Source: Pollenia angustigena (Eukaryota; Arthropoda; Insecta; Diptera; Polleniidae). From it: a stretch of 64,000 bases of DNA. Made by a program: the position numbers and the translations under genes. Below the pieces are notes generated by a model that was not told the DNA's origin, searched no databases, and was given only the letters and a program-made list of their open reading frames with translations. The stretch covers positions 88,795,285-88,859,284 of the forward strand of contig OV884056.1 in the NCBI GenBank assembly GCA_930367215.1, in the 5' to 3' direction. Shown here piece after piece: positions 23,138 to 33,536 of the stretch (position 1 is the first letter of the stretch; every line of letters begins with the position of its first letter).

Positions 23138-24256
23138 CAGGGATGATAAATGAGAAAACCAATATTGTACCAACGAACTTTTAAAATCGTACTTTTTCGG
23201 CCCCAATAGTACAAAATCATTTTTTATAAATTTTTATTTTTAAAAACAAAAATTTAATACAACTAATTCTATTAGTCATTCCAAGAAACTTTGCCAAAAA
23301 AACCATAGGTCAAAAATGAATTTCGAGCCCCAGATTTTGCAAAATAGTTAGTTTTTCAAAATATTCATGAATAGAGGCAAAAAATTGTATTTGGTCTAGC
23401 CAGACCTGTATCATGTGGTTTTTAGGGTCAAAAAATCCATTTATTTTTGTTTTTGATTGTCGCCAGAGAGCGTTTTTATTTACTTTTTAGAATTTATCGT
23501 CTTTTTTGTGGAAAATTTACGAATATTTCTTAAAATGCAATCTCGTATTTTAAACAAAAATAAAACTTTTAAGCGTTCTAAAAATATGTATGTGCATACG
23601 AGCATCTTCGGATTGCATTTCCAAATTTATTGTTTTTACAATTTTCAATTTGTACTGCAGAAACAGGAAAGGAGTAGAAAGTCCGAATATAATAAAACTT
23701 AATTTAGCGCTTGTAAAATCTCCTTCAAAATAGTTCGGAGTAAAATAATAATTTAATGGGTTTCCACTGAAAATATTATGAATTCGTTCCAAAAAAATCT
23801 TGAATAGAGAGGAAGTCGACATTCTGCTTTGTAGAACTTTTGTAGAAGTGGTTTCCTTTATATTTTAAAAACTTGTCAATATCATCAGAAAATGCACGCT
23901 TATATGCTGCCGCTGATACTAAATTTAGAATGTGGAATAAGCAATCGTTCAATGAACAAGAGCAAAAATCTATTCACAGTAGCGGAATTCAGTGTTTAGT
24001 GTTTTGTAAATCCAACAACAAATAATAGGGTTTCCCTTAGATTTCATAAAAAATCTACGACATTAGGATTTTCTTAAGTCTATTTGAACCAAACACTAAA
24101 CTCCGCTTATATTCATTGGACAGTAAAAACGAGTTGCCATTTTATATCAATTATAAATATGTAGGTTTGAAAAATTTGGAAATAGTACCAAATGAGTCAC
24201 GGGGGCACCATTGTACTTTTTAGTTTAGTACAATTGTACCAACTTTATCAACCCTG
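23138..24256 (-). mobile_element. Deleted hAT element with transposase relic
   Basis: Perfect 8-bp duplication TATTAGAC at 23130-23137 and 24257-24264. Ends are CAGGGATGATAAA and TTTATCAACCCTG, with an inner GTACAATTGTACCAAC repeat near the right end. On the minus strand near 23945-23790 a frame reads CLFHILNLVSAAAYKRAF, KYKGNHFYKS and FLSIQDFF. This resembles the segment of hAT transposases with a conserved CxxHxLxL motif followed by a variable helix and an 'FQxFF' block. The rest is too degraded to read. Confidence 0.75.
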
Positions 24257-24467
24257 TATTAGACAAATGGACAACTTTTTTGGCGATAAATAAACTGGAG
24301 AGACAAAATTATTAAGGCATTTAAAATGTTGCAGTTTATATTAATTTTATGGGTTTAATTCAATCAAGACGTTTTAAACTCTTTTTTTTATATAAAAAGT
24401 ATTTTCCTCATTTTTGTAACTGTTACTTAAATTGTCGTTGATTAAAAAAAAAACAAAGAAGTACTTA

Positions 24468-24615
24468 GTGCCAATTCACACGTTGCAAGTCTTATTGATC
24501 AGCTTGCTACCTTATAGGCGAGAGAGAGTGAGAGAGAAACATTTCTTTTCCTCTCGTCACTCTCGTTATAAAGTAGCAAGCTGATCAATAAGACTTGCAA
24601 CGTGTGAATTGGGAC
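24468..24615. mobile_element. Hairpin MITE, TTA target duplication
   Basis: The two halves pair almost fully (GTGCCAATTCACACGTTGCA against its complement) around a purine-rich loop with GAGAGAGAGTGAGAGAG. TTA at 24465-24467 and 24616-24618. Arms share CTTATTGA..AGCTTGCTACYTTATA with the element at 52804-53066. Confidence 0.8.
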
Positions 24616-24637
24616 TTAACAAAAATGGAAGTACAAA

Positions 24638-24957
24638 TATCGTTGGTTATAATGCAAAAGGCCTTATCTAACATTTTGAAAATTGTACAGGAATAAAAAA
24701 ATCAATTTAAAATGATAAATTGCCTTAAACTGTTTGATCAAATTTGTCTCCCATTTTTCTTGTAAAGCCTGCCAGTTGTTTTATCATAGAATCTTTTGTA
24801 GATAGGGCCGTTTGTTTTTTGTTAAAAAAATCGCTAATTTTGGTAGATTCCAAATTTTTTGTAGACATTTTTTGTTGATTCAATACATCAGAATCAATGA
24901 AAAGGTCGATTTTTTATTTTTGGTTAGTTAGGGCCTTTTGCGTTTTAGGCAACGATA
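24638..24957. mobile_element. MITE with TATCGTT ends (copy 1)
   Basis: Ends TATCGTTGGTTATAATGCAA and the inverted GTTTTAGGCAACGATA, with an AAGGCCTTATCTAAC/GTTAGTTAGGGCCTTTTGCG inner pair. A second, larger copy with the same internal motifs is at 47639-48029. Confidence 0.65.
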
Positions 24958-25289
24958 TACTTTTATAGGTATGTTATCCATATTGTAGATATTACAAACA
25001 AAATGACAAAGCTATAAATCCTTTCCACCTTTGATGAAGGGCATAAATAAATTGAAGATAAATATAGAAAGCACCATACACTAGAAATATAGGATAAAAC
25101 GATACCAGTAAATACAAGTACATATTCGATACTTTAATATAAGTACCAAGTAGTATCGGTAAAAAATACTCGGTATCGGTCAAAAGTAATCGTTTCACTT
25201 TGGTATTGAAATTAATCTTAAATTTTTGATTATTTACCAAAGCTGGAGCAGCAGTAACGGTATCAAGAAACCGTTTGACCTGCAAACAC

Positions 25290-26555
25290 TAGGGATGCCG
25301 ATCCCGAAATCCCGGGATTATTCTAAAAATTTAAGTCCCGAATCCCGAGATTTTGGGCATAGTAAAAATTCAAAAATGTAATATTAAATCATACTGGCGA
25401 TGCACCTTATTTTTAGCTGTTTACAAAAAAGTCACAAGTGAATAAATGTTACATGCAATGCATTTTGACCCACGAAAAGAAAATCAGAAGGTGTGGTCTT
25501 TTTTCTAAGTTGTGCAAAAAGGTGTTAACAACTTTAGGAGGTTCTACCAAAGGTCTTTGGACACATATTTGTTTAAGTTTATTTTATTAAATTAATACTT
25601 GCATATACATTTGAAATAAAATAAATTAAATATTGTTATATAGCATACATGTAGATATTTATTTGCGATACCCAGAAGTGTTAAATGCGAACATTGGTCT
25701 AGTCGGCAGCATATGTTTGCAATAAAATAAGGTATCAATTACACTGTGCAAGAAATTGACACTTTTTTTTTTGAGACAAGCTGGGCACCTGGCGTTTCAA
25801 CCTAATTGTTGGCGGCTTAATCAAATTCTTAAACTTGGCCCCTGCATCGCCTAGGATGCCCTTAGATGTGTCAAATGTATGACTGACCCCACTTTATTTT
25901 TCATCCCAATCTTTAATTTCTAACATACCTACCCGCTATCTATATTTCTTAAGGGGGCTCCCATACAAAATGTTCAAAACAGACTAGAAATATATTGAAA
26001 AGTCCCATAAATGCCCAGGAGCCGCCCCTACTGGGATATGATGTACTACCGACCTCAATTAGAAAGAAGTTATTTTATAATTGTGTTGCGGAGTTTCGGT
26101 TTTTTTAGTTTTTTCAATAAGCTAAAGCGTTTATGAGTTACATACATATGTTGTGTAATCTCCTCCAGAGCCAACCAAAACCAGAGCCAATAAAAAAAAA
26201 AAAAGGCGGGCACCACTGGATTCAGCGTCTGTTTTTTCAACTAGCATAGTGTTATCAGACGTCATTAATTTGTTTTAGAAGCTTTTTACAATTTAAGTTT
26301 TAATACATAATACTTCCATATTACTTTAAAAGAATACATTAAACTGTTTTATTTTGTAATGAGTTTAATTTTCTTCATGAATTAATTTGTTTTAATACTT
26401 ATACATAAACAATTAATTATAATTATATGAATTTTACAAATTGGCTTTTATATATGAAATCCCGAAAAATCCCGGTTCTTCCCGGGATTCCGTTTTTTTG
26501 AATTAAAAATCCCGAATCCCGGGTTTCAAAAAACCTGGTCTCGTTTGGATCCCTA
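25290..26555. mobile_element. hAT-like element with TAGGGAT ends
   Basis: Terminal TAGGGATGCCGATCCCG and CGTTTGGATCCCTA, with GCAAACAC (25282-25289) and GTAAACAC (26556-26563) as an 8-bp duplication with one mismatch. Subterminal stretches are dense in CCCGGGATT/AATCCCGAATCCCGGG motifs on both sides. No transposase recognised. Carries a nested copy of the foldback family at 25740-26252. Confidence 0.7.
25740..26252. mobile_element. Foldback-family copy nested in the hAT-like element
   Basis: Contains GGGCACCTGGCGTTTCAACC, TTGGCCCCTGCATCGCCTAG, GGTTTTTTTAGTTTTTTCAA and CACCACTGGATTCAGCGTCT, all matching 296-944. Outer CACTGTGCAAGAAA and CAACTAGCATAGTG match the outer element at 61-1494. Unrelated sequence sits between 25910 and 26090. 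Confidence 0.6.
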
Positions 26556-26595
26556 GTAAACACCTATAAACCACATATCGTCTAGGTCCATTTCC

Positions 26596-26900
26596 TCAAT
26601 TTCTGGCTATAGAAAGTCCATTCACAGTAATTGCTTGGCCAACCTCATTTTCGAAGAAGTAAGGCCCGATAACGCCGCCAGCCGCAGAACTAACTGGGCA
26701 GCATGTGCTAAAATTTGACAATTCTCCCGATTGTGGAAACATTTGGTCGATTATGCTGACCAAAAAAATCACGATGTGCACGAAATGCATTTTGATTGAA
26801 CGCCAATTTTCGTAAAAGGCTTTAAAAATCTTAACGCGCTGCACAATTGTGTACCTGTCAATAGTAGAAGTAGTCAAATACTGAAACAAAGAAAGATCAA
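26596..26900 (-). pseudogene. Mariner-like transposase, internally deleted
   Basis: Minus-strand 97-codon frame. KIFKAFYENWRSIKMHF is the start of the helix-turn-helix, and AAGGVIGPYFFENEVGQAITVN is the central block that lies over 200 residues further on in an intact protein. The intervening part is missing. Compare the relics at 2770-3413 and 63427-64000. Confidence 0.75.
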
Positions 26901-26980
26901 TTTAAGTTGCGCAAAAAACTTGTCGTTAAGGAGTGACTCACAATTAACATCGTGGATTATTGTTTTACTACCCTTTATTA

Positions 26981-27763
26981 TATATGGGCAAATCCAAAGT
27001 TTTGAACGTGACGGTCGTACGCATCAAAAATGCAATAACATCTTAAACAACAAATATTTTTACGTTCTTTTGACCCTTAAATTAAAGCACTAAGAAAGCA
27101 CTGTTATCTATGTTAAAGTTTATGGAGAGCGCGATTCTAGGTCAAAGATAATGGCAAAAGAAATAGCGGTTCGTACGTAAAAAAATAGAAGTAGTTTTTA
27201 TGGCCAAGTATAAAAAGACGTAATTCAGCGAAACCTGGCACAATTTTTTAATCAAACTACTTTCAGAATTTTACGTAGCAATGTAACATTAAAATGTCTT
27301 TGGTTTGATTCCAAAATCTTCGATATATTTTTTTATTTAAGCCAAAATCTGGGTCGATACGTGACATTTCGAACGTGAATTTTTTTTCCATAATAATTAA
27401 ACTGAATAATGATTAAAACAAAATAAAAATTTACCGTTAATCCGAATAGCATATTTCTCTTTAAACTCTTCCTTAAGTAACAGACTATGAAAGAAAATTT
27501 TTTTGGAATAATTTTTATCAAATATCACCTCTTTTAAGGAAGATAATATTAAAAAAAAACACAATAAAACATTCTCACAAATAAGAAATTACGTTTCTAC
27601 AACTTTGCAGTCTAATTGTTCATTTATGTGAACAAATGTATGGGTAAATTTATAAAATTAGTTAAATCTAAATATTTCTCTATAACAATATCGTAAAATA
27701 ATCAGCTTTTAATAACTTTTAAATTTTCGGTCACGGTGGACCTTTTGACGGAAATGCCCATAT
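26981..27763. mobile_element. Inverted relative of the 12936-14111 element, without its MITE
   Basis: Runs opposite to 12936-14111: TATATGGGCAAATCC at the left, GGTCACGGTGGACCTTTTGA and GACGGAAATGCCCATA at the right. It lacks the 458-bp AGGTRGAAGTA insertion, so it records the empty target site near 27092-27105. Confidence 0.75.
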
Positions 27764-27955
27764 TTTTTTTTTTTTTTTTTATTTATTTGTTAATTTATTT
27801 ATTTATCATATTGTTAGCCTGTACAACAAGACATTAATTCTTATAATTACAGTACAGGATTAGAAAAGGTAAATGGGAATTTGTATAACTAAATTTAACA
27901 AAATTTTTCTACAAAATCTAAAATTACATACATATTTGATAATAACATAATAAAG
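27764..27955 (-). mobile_element. 3' end fragment of a LINE
   Basis: T-run then TTTATTTATTTATC followed by TACAACAAGACATTAATTCT and TTACAGTACAGGATTAG. This matches the 3' tail and 3' untranslated region of the LINE at 29131-34790 (compare 29150-29225) and so represents a short 5'-truncated insertion. Confidence 0.55.
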
Positions 27956-28150
27956 AATAATTAGTATTGTGGTTATTTTGTTGAACTATTTATGGTTTTT
28001 AATCCAAATTTCTAATATTTTTAATTAGGCTTAAGTTCATGAAATTTAATTTTCATTAAATTATTTTTATGAAGAAAGGAATTTTACAACATGAAAATTA
28101 ATTAAAATTGTTATTGATAATCTTTCATTCTTGACGTGGCCCGGGCTCGA
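27956..28150 (-). mobile_element. Rep-A, 3' half, inverted
   Basis: AATTAGTATTGTGGTTATTT through CATTCTTGACGTGGCCCGGG, in minus sense, broken inside the tRNA-like core at 28150 where plus-sense Rep-A begins. Confidence 0.65.
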
Positions 28151-28631
28151 CAAAATGAAAAAACAAAAAATGTACTTGGACTTCAAGAAAAATTCTTGAC
28201 AAAAGTACGAAAAACAGAAGAAAGGAAAAAACATGTAAAATCAATTAAAATTGATAATCATTCAGGAAAACAAATTTCGATCTACCAAATGTTTAAATAC
28301 AATTTGGTTTAAGGATTGATATTTGACTATTGACGTCAGCAGTCGTCGATGGCTGCGAGTGTAAGACGGCAAATCCATCTGAGGAGATCGAGTGGTTGCG
28401 ATCGAAACATGTCATGGTAACCTGCCGGCCAGGGTTCGAGCCCGGGCCACGTCAAGAATGAAAGATTATCAATAACAATTTTAATTAATTTTCATGTTGT
28501 AAAATTCCTTTCTTCATAAAAATAATTTAATGAAAATTAAATTTCATGAACTTAAGCCTAATTAAAAATATTACAAATTTGGATTAAAAACCATAAATAG
28601 TTCAACAAAATAACCACAATACTAATTATTG
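28151..28631 (+). mobile_element. Rep-A copy (plus sense, 5' truncated)
   Basis: Starts AAAATGAAAAAACAAAAAAT, contains the tRNA-like core (about 28355-28455, GGGTTCGAGCCCGGGCC) and ends CCACAATACTAATTATTG. Immediately followed by another copy in the same orientation. Confidence 0.7.
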
Positions 28632-29129
28632 TTAAAGCTAAGGCACGAGCTCTATGTGTACATTTGTCCTTCAAGTTGTGCTGAAAAAGGTCAACAGAAA
28701 AGAGAAAGACAAAATGAAAAAACAAAAAATGTACTTGGACTTCAAGAAAAATTCTTGACAAAAGTACGAAAAAACAGAAGTAAGGAAAAAACATGTAAAA
28801 TCAATTAAAATTGATAATCATTCAGGAAAACAAATTTCGATCTACCAAATGTTTAAATACAATTTGGTTTAAGGATTGATATTTGACTATTGACGTCAGC
28901 AGTCGTCGATGGCTGCGAGTGTAAGACGGCAAATCCATCTGAGGAGATCGAGTGGTTGCGATCGAAACATGTCATGGTAACCTGCCGGACAGGGTTCGAG
29001 CCCGGGCCACGTCAAGAATGAAAGATTATCAATAACAATTTTAATTAATTTTCATGTTGTAAAATTCCTTTCTTCATAAAAATAATTTAATGAAAATTAA
29101 ATTTCATGAACTTAAGCCTAATTAAAAAT

Positions 29130-29131
<2 letters not shown>
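28632..29131 (+). mobile_element. Rep-A copy (plus sense, 3' truncated)
   Basis: Starts TTAAAGCTAAGGCACGAGCT, has the core near 28910-29015 and stops at TTAAAAATATT where the (TTTA)n tail of the LINE begins. Very similar to the preceding copy, suggesting a recent duplication. Confidence 0.7.
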
Positions 29132-29161
<30 letters not shown>

Positions 29162-29390
29162 TTAATTTATTTATTTATCAATGCAATACAACAAGAACAA
29201 GTCTTATATTACAGTATTGGGTAGTAATTTGGTAGATAAGTAAGATTTATATATAATAGTATGAAAATACAATTAATTTAAAAAAGAAGAAGAAAAAAAA
29301 TAATAAAGAATGAAAAATAAAATGACTATAAATTTTGTGTACAAATAATTATATATATTAACAAATAAGTAAATGTTAAGTAAGGCTATT

Positions 29391-30189
29391 TTAACTGAAG
29401 TACTCAAATAGGGCAGATTTAAAATGGCTTGCATTGCTTATGATTTGGATTCGAGGGGGTAGTTGGCTCCAGAGACGAATCGAGTTAATAAAGAAGTGTT
29501 GATTAGAAATTGATTTGTTATACCTGATCCTATTAATCTTGTGACCTCTGTTCGATCTAGATAAAGTGATTCGATCATAAAGGTAGGACGGCTGTTGACT
29601 ATATATAATCTTATGCAAAAATAATAGAGTTCGGCAAGTCAATAAGTTATCAAATGTTATGTTACATATCTGTTTCGCATATTGTGAGATGCTATGGTTC
29701 CTTTTTATTCCAAATACATATCTAGCAATATTATTGTATGTTACGTTGAGCCTTCGCCTACTAACCGAATCGCAACTTGAAAAAAGCTCGCACCCATACA
29801 TGAGTGTTGGCAACAAATACGTTTTAGCTAATAGCATTCGGATGTGAATCGGTGTATAATATTGTGACATCCATAAGTTCCTTAGCATAGAAAATGTTTT
29901 TCCACAGCTTATTTTCACATGGTCTGACCAATTAAGTTGATTGTTAAAAAAAACACCAAGATTTTTTGCAGTATCAACATAATTAATTGTCATTTCATTA
30001 ACCTTTATTGGTGGTAGACACGTGTTTATATATTTTAATGGTCCAATAACAATAGCAACTGATTTTTTTGGGTTTAAGCTTAGACCATTTGCAGATGCCC
30101 AATGATAAATATGATTGAGATCTTCGTTTATAAGTTGAATGCAATTTGCGGCGTCTGATATTTTACAGCTTATATAGAGTTGCACGTCG
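29391..30189 (-). pseudogene. LINE ORF2, C-terminal part of the reverse transcriptase
   Basis: Continuation of the frame above. After the Transib and one copy of its target duplication, the residues VQLYIS complete the YADD motif. Downstream landmarks: WASANGLSLNPKKSVAIVIG, AKNLGVFFNNQLNWSDHVK, LLAKTYLLPTLMYGCELFSS and the C-terminal INSIRLWSQLPPRIQ with a final FKSALFEYFS. The annotated first residues (30272-30190) are Transib sequence read through and are not part of the LINE protein. Stop at 29391 is the natural end. Confidence 0.85.
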
Positions 30190-30227
30190 CACAGTGGCGC
30201 CATTTGAGTTTTTTCGTTGCAAAAATC
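30190..30227 (+). promoter_or_regulatory. Transib left end, RSS-like
   Basis: CACAGTG (30190-30196), a 22-base spacer starting GCGCC and ending GTT, then the nonamer-like GCAAAAATC (30219-30227). Compare the vertebrate heptamer CACAGTG and nonamer ACAAAAACC. Confidence 0.8.
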
Positions 30228-30508
30228 ATATCTTTTGAACCGAATAAGATAATTGAACAGTTTAAACAGCATATGATAGATAACTGTTCAGCCTATGAAA
30301 TGAGCGTTTGGAAAGGGTGCTACGCTCTGTAGGGGCCTAATTATGGGTTATCAAAGTTAAAATTAGTAGAAAAATCAATTTTATGGTAACTAAAAAAAAT
30401 TATTTTTACATTTTTAGATTGTTTTTATTTTTTTTCTTTAGGTTTTTATGTTTTAAATTATTACCCAACAAATTAAAAAAAAAATTATTTTTTTTTAAAT
30501 TTATTTTT

Positions 30509-32559
30509 TCAATTTTCTGTAAAATATTCATCACAGTTCGTAAGAGAAGGTATATCTAAAAGACTAACCATTTCTAAACTATAATTATTTTCTAACTCTA
30601 TTCGTGACTTCACATGCCGCAGGGAAGATATAAGTGGATCGGAAGATGCTGCCAACATGTTGAAGAGGTCCTCATTTTGCCTTACCCTTGATGCTTTGAA
30701 TGTGTTCTGCAATCTATATTTTTTATAAAATTTGTTAAGAGACTCCTGTGCTTCTTCAGAAAGCTCTCCAATTGGCAAAGACTGGTACTCAATTATATCT
30801 TTGCCATGCGCCAATATTTTATGGACGGTCGGGGTCAACTTCTTCTGTGGATACATTTCTGCTAAAAGAGATGCAGTTTTCGACGCATATTCTCCATATT
30901 TTGTAGAATTGACATTTTCTTTGCAGTTTAAAACATCCAAGATCGTTCCCAATCTTTTCACGATTTGATTGTCAATTCCAGTGATTCTAGTTACTGCCTC
31001 ATCATTTTCAAAAAATCTCCTAGAAGTGTTTCCATCGTTTGAGTTACCGTATCCGTGCTTGGGACAGTCTACTTTTAGTCCAACTTGTTTAAAAAAAGCA
31101 TCCTGTATTTGCTTCTTTCTGATCTTTTCCTTATCCTTTATTGATGTATTTTCATCGAAGTTTTCCTCCTCTTGTGGTAGGGTATACGCCAGTTTTAGCA
31201 AGAATTCCATACACCTTATCCTTGCGTGCAATGGTGACATTCCATATTCGTAATTCTCCTCATTTGTAGAATCGTTTAAATTACCAAAGTTCTTCTGACT
31301 CTTTTTGCAAATCGGGCATGACATTGTTGAGGTTGTTCCTGTCAGTTCGTTTACGACTTTTCCGTCAACCATGGTCAGATGGAACTCGTAATTGCATTCA
31401 ATATATTTTCCTTCTCCAATTTGCAGCTTTGTAGGCTTAATCTTGCTTATTTGTTCTTCAATGTCCTTCACCGTGGTCCTTATGAGTTCTGCCGATTCCC
31501 TTGCAAACTGAAACATTATTGGTCGGCAATAATGCACTGATGACGGACGTGGATTTTTCCAGTGAAGGGAAACATCCGATTTAAGCCGCAAAGGAACAAC
31601 AGATGCCATAAACATATTTCCGTCCGATATTGTAGCGTCATCGGAAGATATCCTTTGCTTATAAACGCTTGTCCGGATGATCCATCGCAGCCCCATTTGC
31701 TGATCAATGTCAACTTCTCAGGAAGAATTTTCACCTCATTTTCAGGAAGACTCTCCAACAACCGTTTTGCTGTATGGCCCATGAGATCCTGCAGATTGGC
31801 TTTCGCAGAGACTTCCGTAAATTCCGTATGCAGTGGTCGTGAATTTATTTTGGCTTGCGTAATATGCTTGTATCCGGGTAAAACGTCAGCGCCGTGTCGC
31901 GTTAAAGATGCCCGTAGTTTCTCATATTTCTCTTTGGAAAGTTCTAAGTCCATAAACAAGGCCAAGGCTTCTTCGGAACCATACTTTTTAATGTGTGCGT
32001 TTGTGGGCGTGGGAATGCTTTCCTTAATCCTTTTTAGTCGCAGTGGGCTTGCATCAGCAACAGATTTGGTTATGTGCGACCTAACTCTTTCACTATCCTT
32101 TGTAAATTTAATAGACAGCGCTTCCGATAATTGCTTCGTGGTCAAGTCATTGGTGGCATCGGCAAGTTTCCTCTTTCTTGTGAAAATTGAACACTCCTCA
32201 ATACTTTTTTTTGGCCTTCCTTTTGCTCCTCTGGTTGATGTGGTGGGTTTATCTACTGCCAATATATCCAGGATGGTATCTTCATTAAGCCAGTCCTCGT
32301 ATTTGGAGTTGAAGTTCTGAATGGTTCGATTAGATTTCACCCATTTTGCCTTAATATTTGCATATATCAGATAAAAATTATTTTTTATAATTTCGCTTCT
32401 CTCAATATTTCCGTATAAGCTATCAAGTTCTTCTAAAGCAGCTTCCGTGAAAAAATTTGGTGTGGTTGACTTTCTAAACAGTTCAAATAATTTAAAATTG
32501 TTCAACGCCATGTTTTCAGTACTTAAATTGTTTAATGGTTTCAGTAATTGTTGCGCCAA
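30509..32559 (-). pseudogene. Transib transposase (RAG1-like), one frameshift
   Basis: Two overlapping frames make one gene of about 680 residues. Frame 1 (32559-31516) begins MAQQLLKPLN, has a basic K/R-rich stretch around residues 110-130 and reaches KWGCDGSSG, where D292 matches the first catalytic aspartate. Near 31669-31671 one base appears to be missing. Frame 2 (31696-30509) continues with VYKQRISSDD, then CPIC (C127, C130), GYGNSNDGNTS (D221, second aspartate), VHKILAH (H292, H297, same HxxxxH spacing as the RAG1 zinc site) and GELSEEAQESLNKFYKKYR (E318 aligning with the RAG1 catalytic glutamate). Nuclear DDE recombinase cutting next to CAC. The frameshift falls directly after the first catalytic motif, so this copy should be inactive unless it is a sequencing error. 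Confidence 0.9.
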
Positions 32560-32596
32560 CTTTCAGTCGTAGACTAATCCAGGCATTATGCTTATT

Positions 32597-32895
32597 TTGC
32601 AATATATAGGCTTATGCTACCATGCCGAAAAATGTACCTGTTCCCTACATACATATGGATTTAGGCTGAATAATGCATTTTTATATTATGCACGTGTCCA
32701 AATAAGATTTGTGCCTACCTGTAGTCAATATTGTTCTTGACCATTTGCAATATATAGGCTTATGCTACCATGCCGAAAAATTTACCTGTTCCCTGCATAC
32801 AAATGGAATTAGGCTGAATAATGCAATTTTGATATTATGCACGTGTCCAAATAAGATTTGTGCCTACCTGTAGTCAATATTGTTCTTGACCATTT
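32597..32895. repeat. ~148-bp tandem duplication in the Transib 5' region
   Basis: TTGCAATATATAGGCTTATG begins at 32597 and again at 32745; both copies run to TTGTTCTTGACCATTTG with a few differences. It lies just upstream of the transposase start, where promoter or transposase-binding sites would be. Confidence 0.85.
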
Positions 32896-33497
32896 GTACG
32901 CCAAAGTATTGTTTAAGTGAGGTACGTACCTGCTAATTTCAATGAGTAGTTTTTTTAGATTTTAGATCAAACTACTGTCATACAATTTCTGCAACCATGT
33001 CTTTTTAACCTTTTTTACCTCTAGAAGCCAAACGGGCACGTACGGGCAGATAAAATTTTTGAATTATGTAAAGAAATAATCAAAGAACAGATTTTGCAAA
33101 TATGGCAAATATAGAAAAATATAGATTTTTGTTATTTTCCGTCAAAGTTGAAAAATAGTGAAAAAACGGATAGTTTTTAAATAGTGATTTACCAGGAGAA
33201 ACACAAAGCAAACAGTTCATTTTTTTTTTATCATTACACATTTAATAAATGCATCAATCAATACAAACAAAAAATAAGGCGATTCGTTACCTATTTTTCG
33301 TGATATTACACCTGAAATCGCAACAAATTTACTAAAAATTGTGTGTTTTTTTGAAAACCGAAAGTCGGTCAACTTTGAACGGCTATATCTTCTAAACTAA
33401 AAATGTGATATTATTAAGAGTGGCAGATTTGAAATCGTTGAAAAGTTTCCTATAACATGAGTTTATTCAAAACTTCGTCGGTGCTCATGAAAATTTT
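32896..33497. other. Transib 5' non-coding region
   Basis: Between the duplication and the right end. AT-rich, no open frame of note. Confidence 0.5.
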
Positions 33498-33536
33498 GAT
33501 TTTTGCAACCTCGTTTGCTCTACGGGCGCTACTGTG
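33498..33536 (-). promoter_or_regulatory. Transib right end, RSS-like
   Basis: Minus strand from the end: CACAGTA (33536-33530), a 23-base spacer beginning GCGCC and ending GTT, then GCAAAAATC (33506-33498). Differs from the left end by one spacer base and by G to A in heptamer position 7. Confidence 0.8.

Larger units (their letters stand above)
30190..33536 (-). mobile_element. Transib DNA transposon (3347 bp)
   Basis: Flanked by the 5-bp duplication CGTCG (30185-30189, 33537-33541), typical of Transib and RAG transposition. Ends are CACAGTGGCGCC and the complement of CACAGTAGCGCC. Inside lies one minus-strand transposase gene (32559-30509, one frameshift) of the RAG1/Transib type. No second gene (no RAG2-like kelch frame) lies between the ends. 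It interrupts a LINE at its YADD codons, and joining the flanks with one CGTCG restores that frame. Confidence 0.92.

Noticed and set aside
31562..32320. 252-codon plus-strand open frame
   Set aside because: It is the antisense of the Transib transposase gene and has no recognisable protein motif.
30190..33536. ProtoRAG-like element carrying RAG1 and RAG2 partners
   Set aside because: Only one gene lies between the ends; no kelch-repeat frame is present on either strand, so a Transib is the simpler reading.
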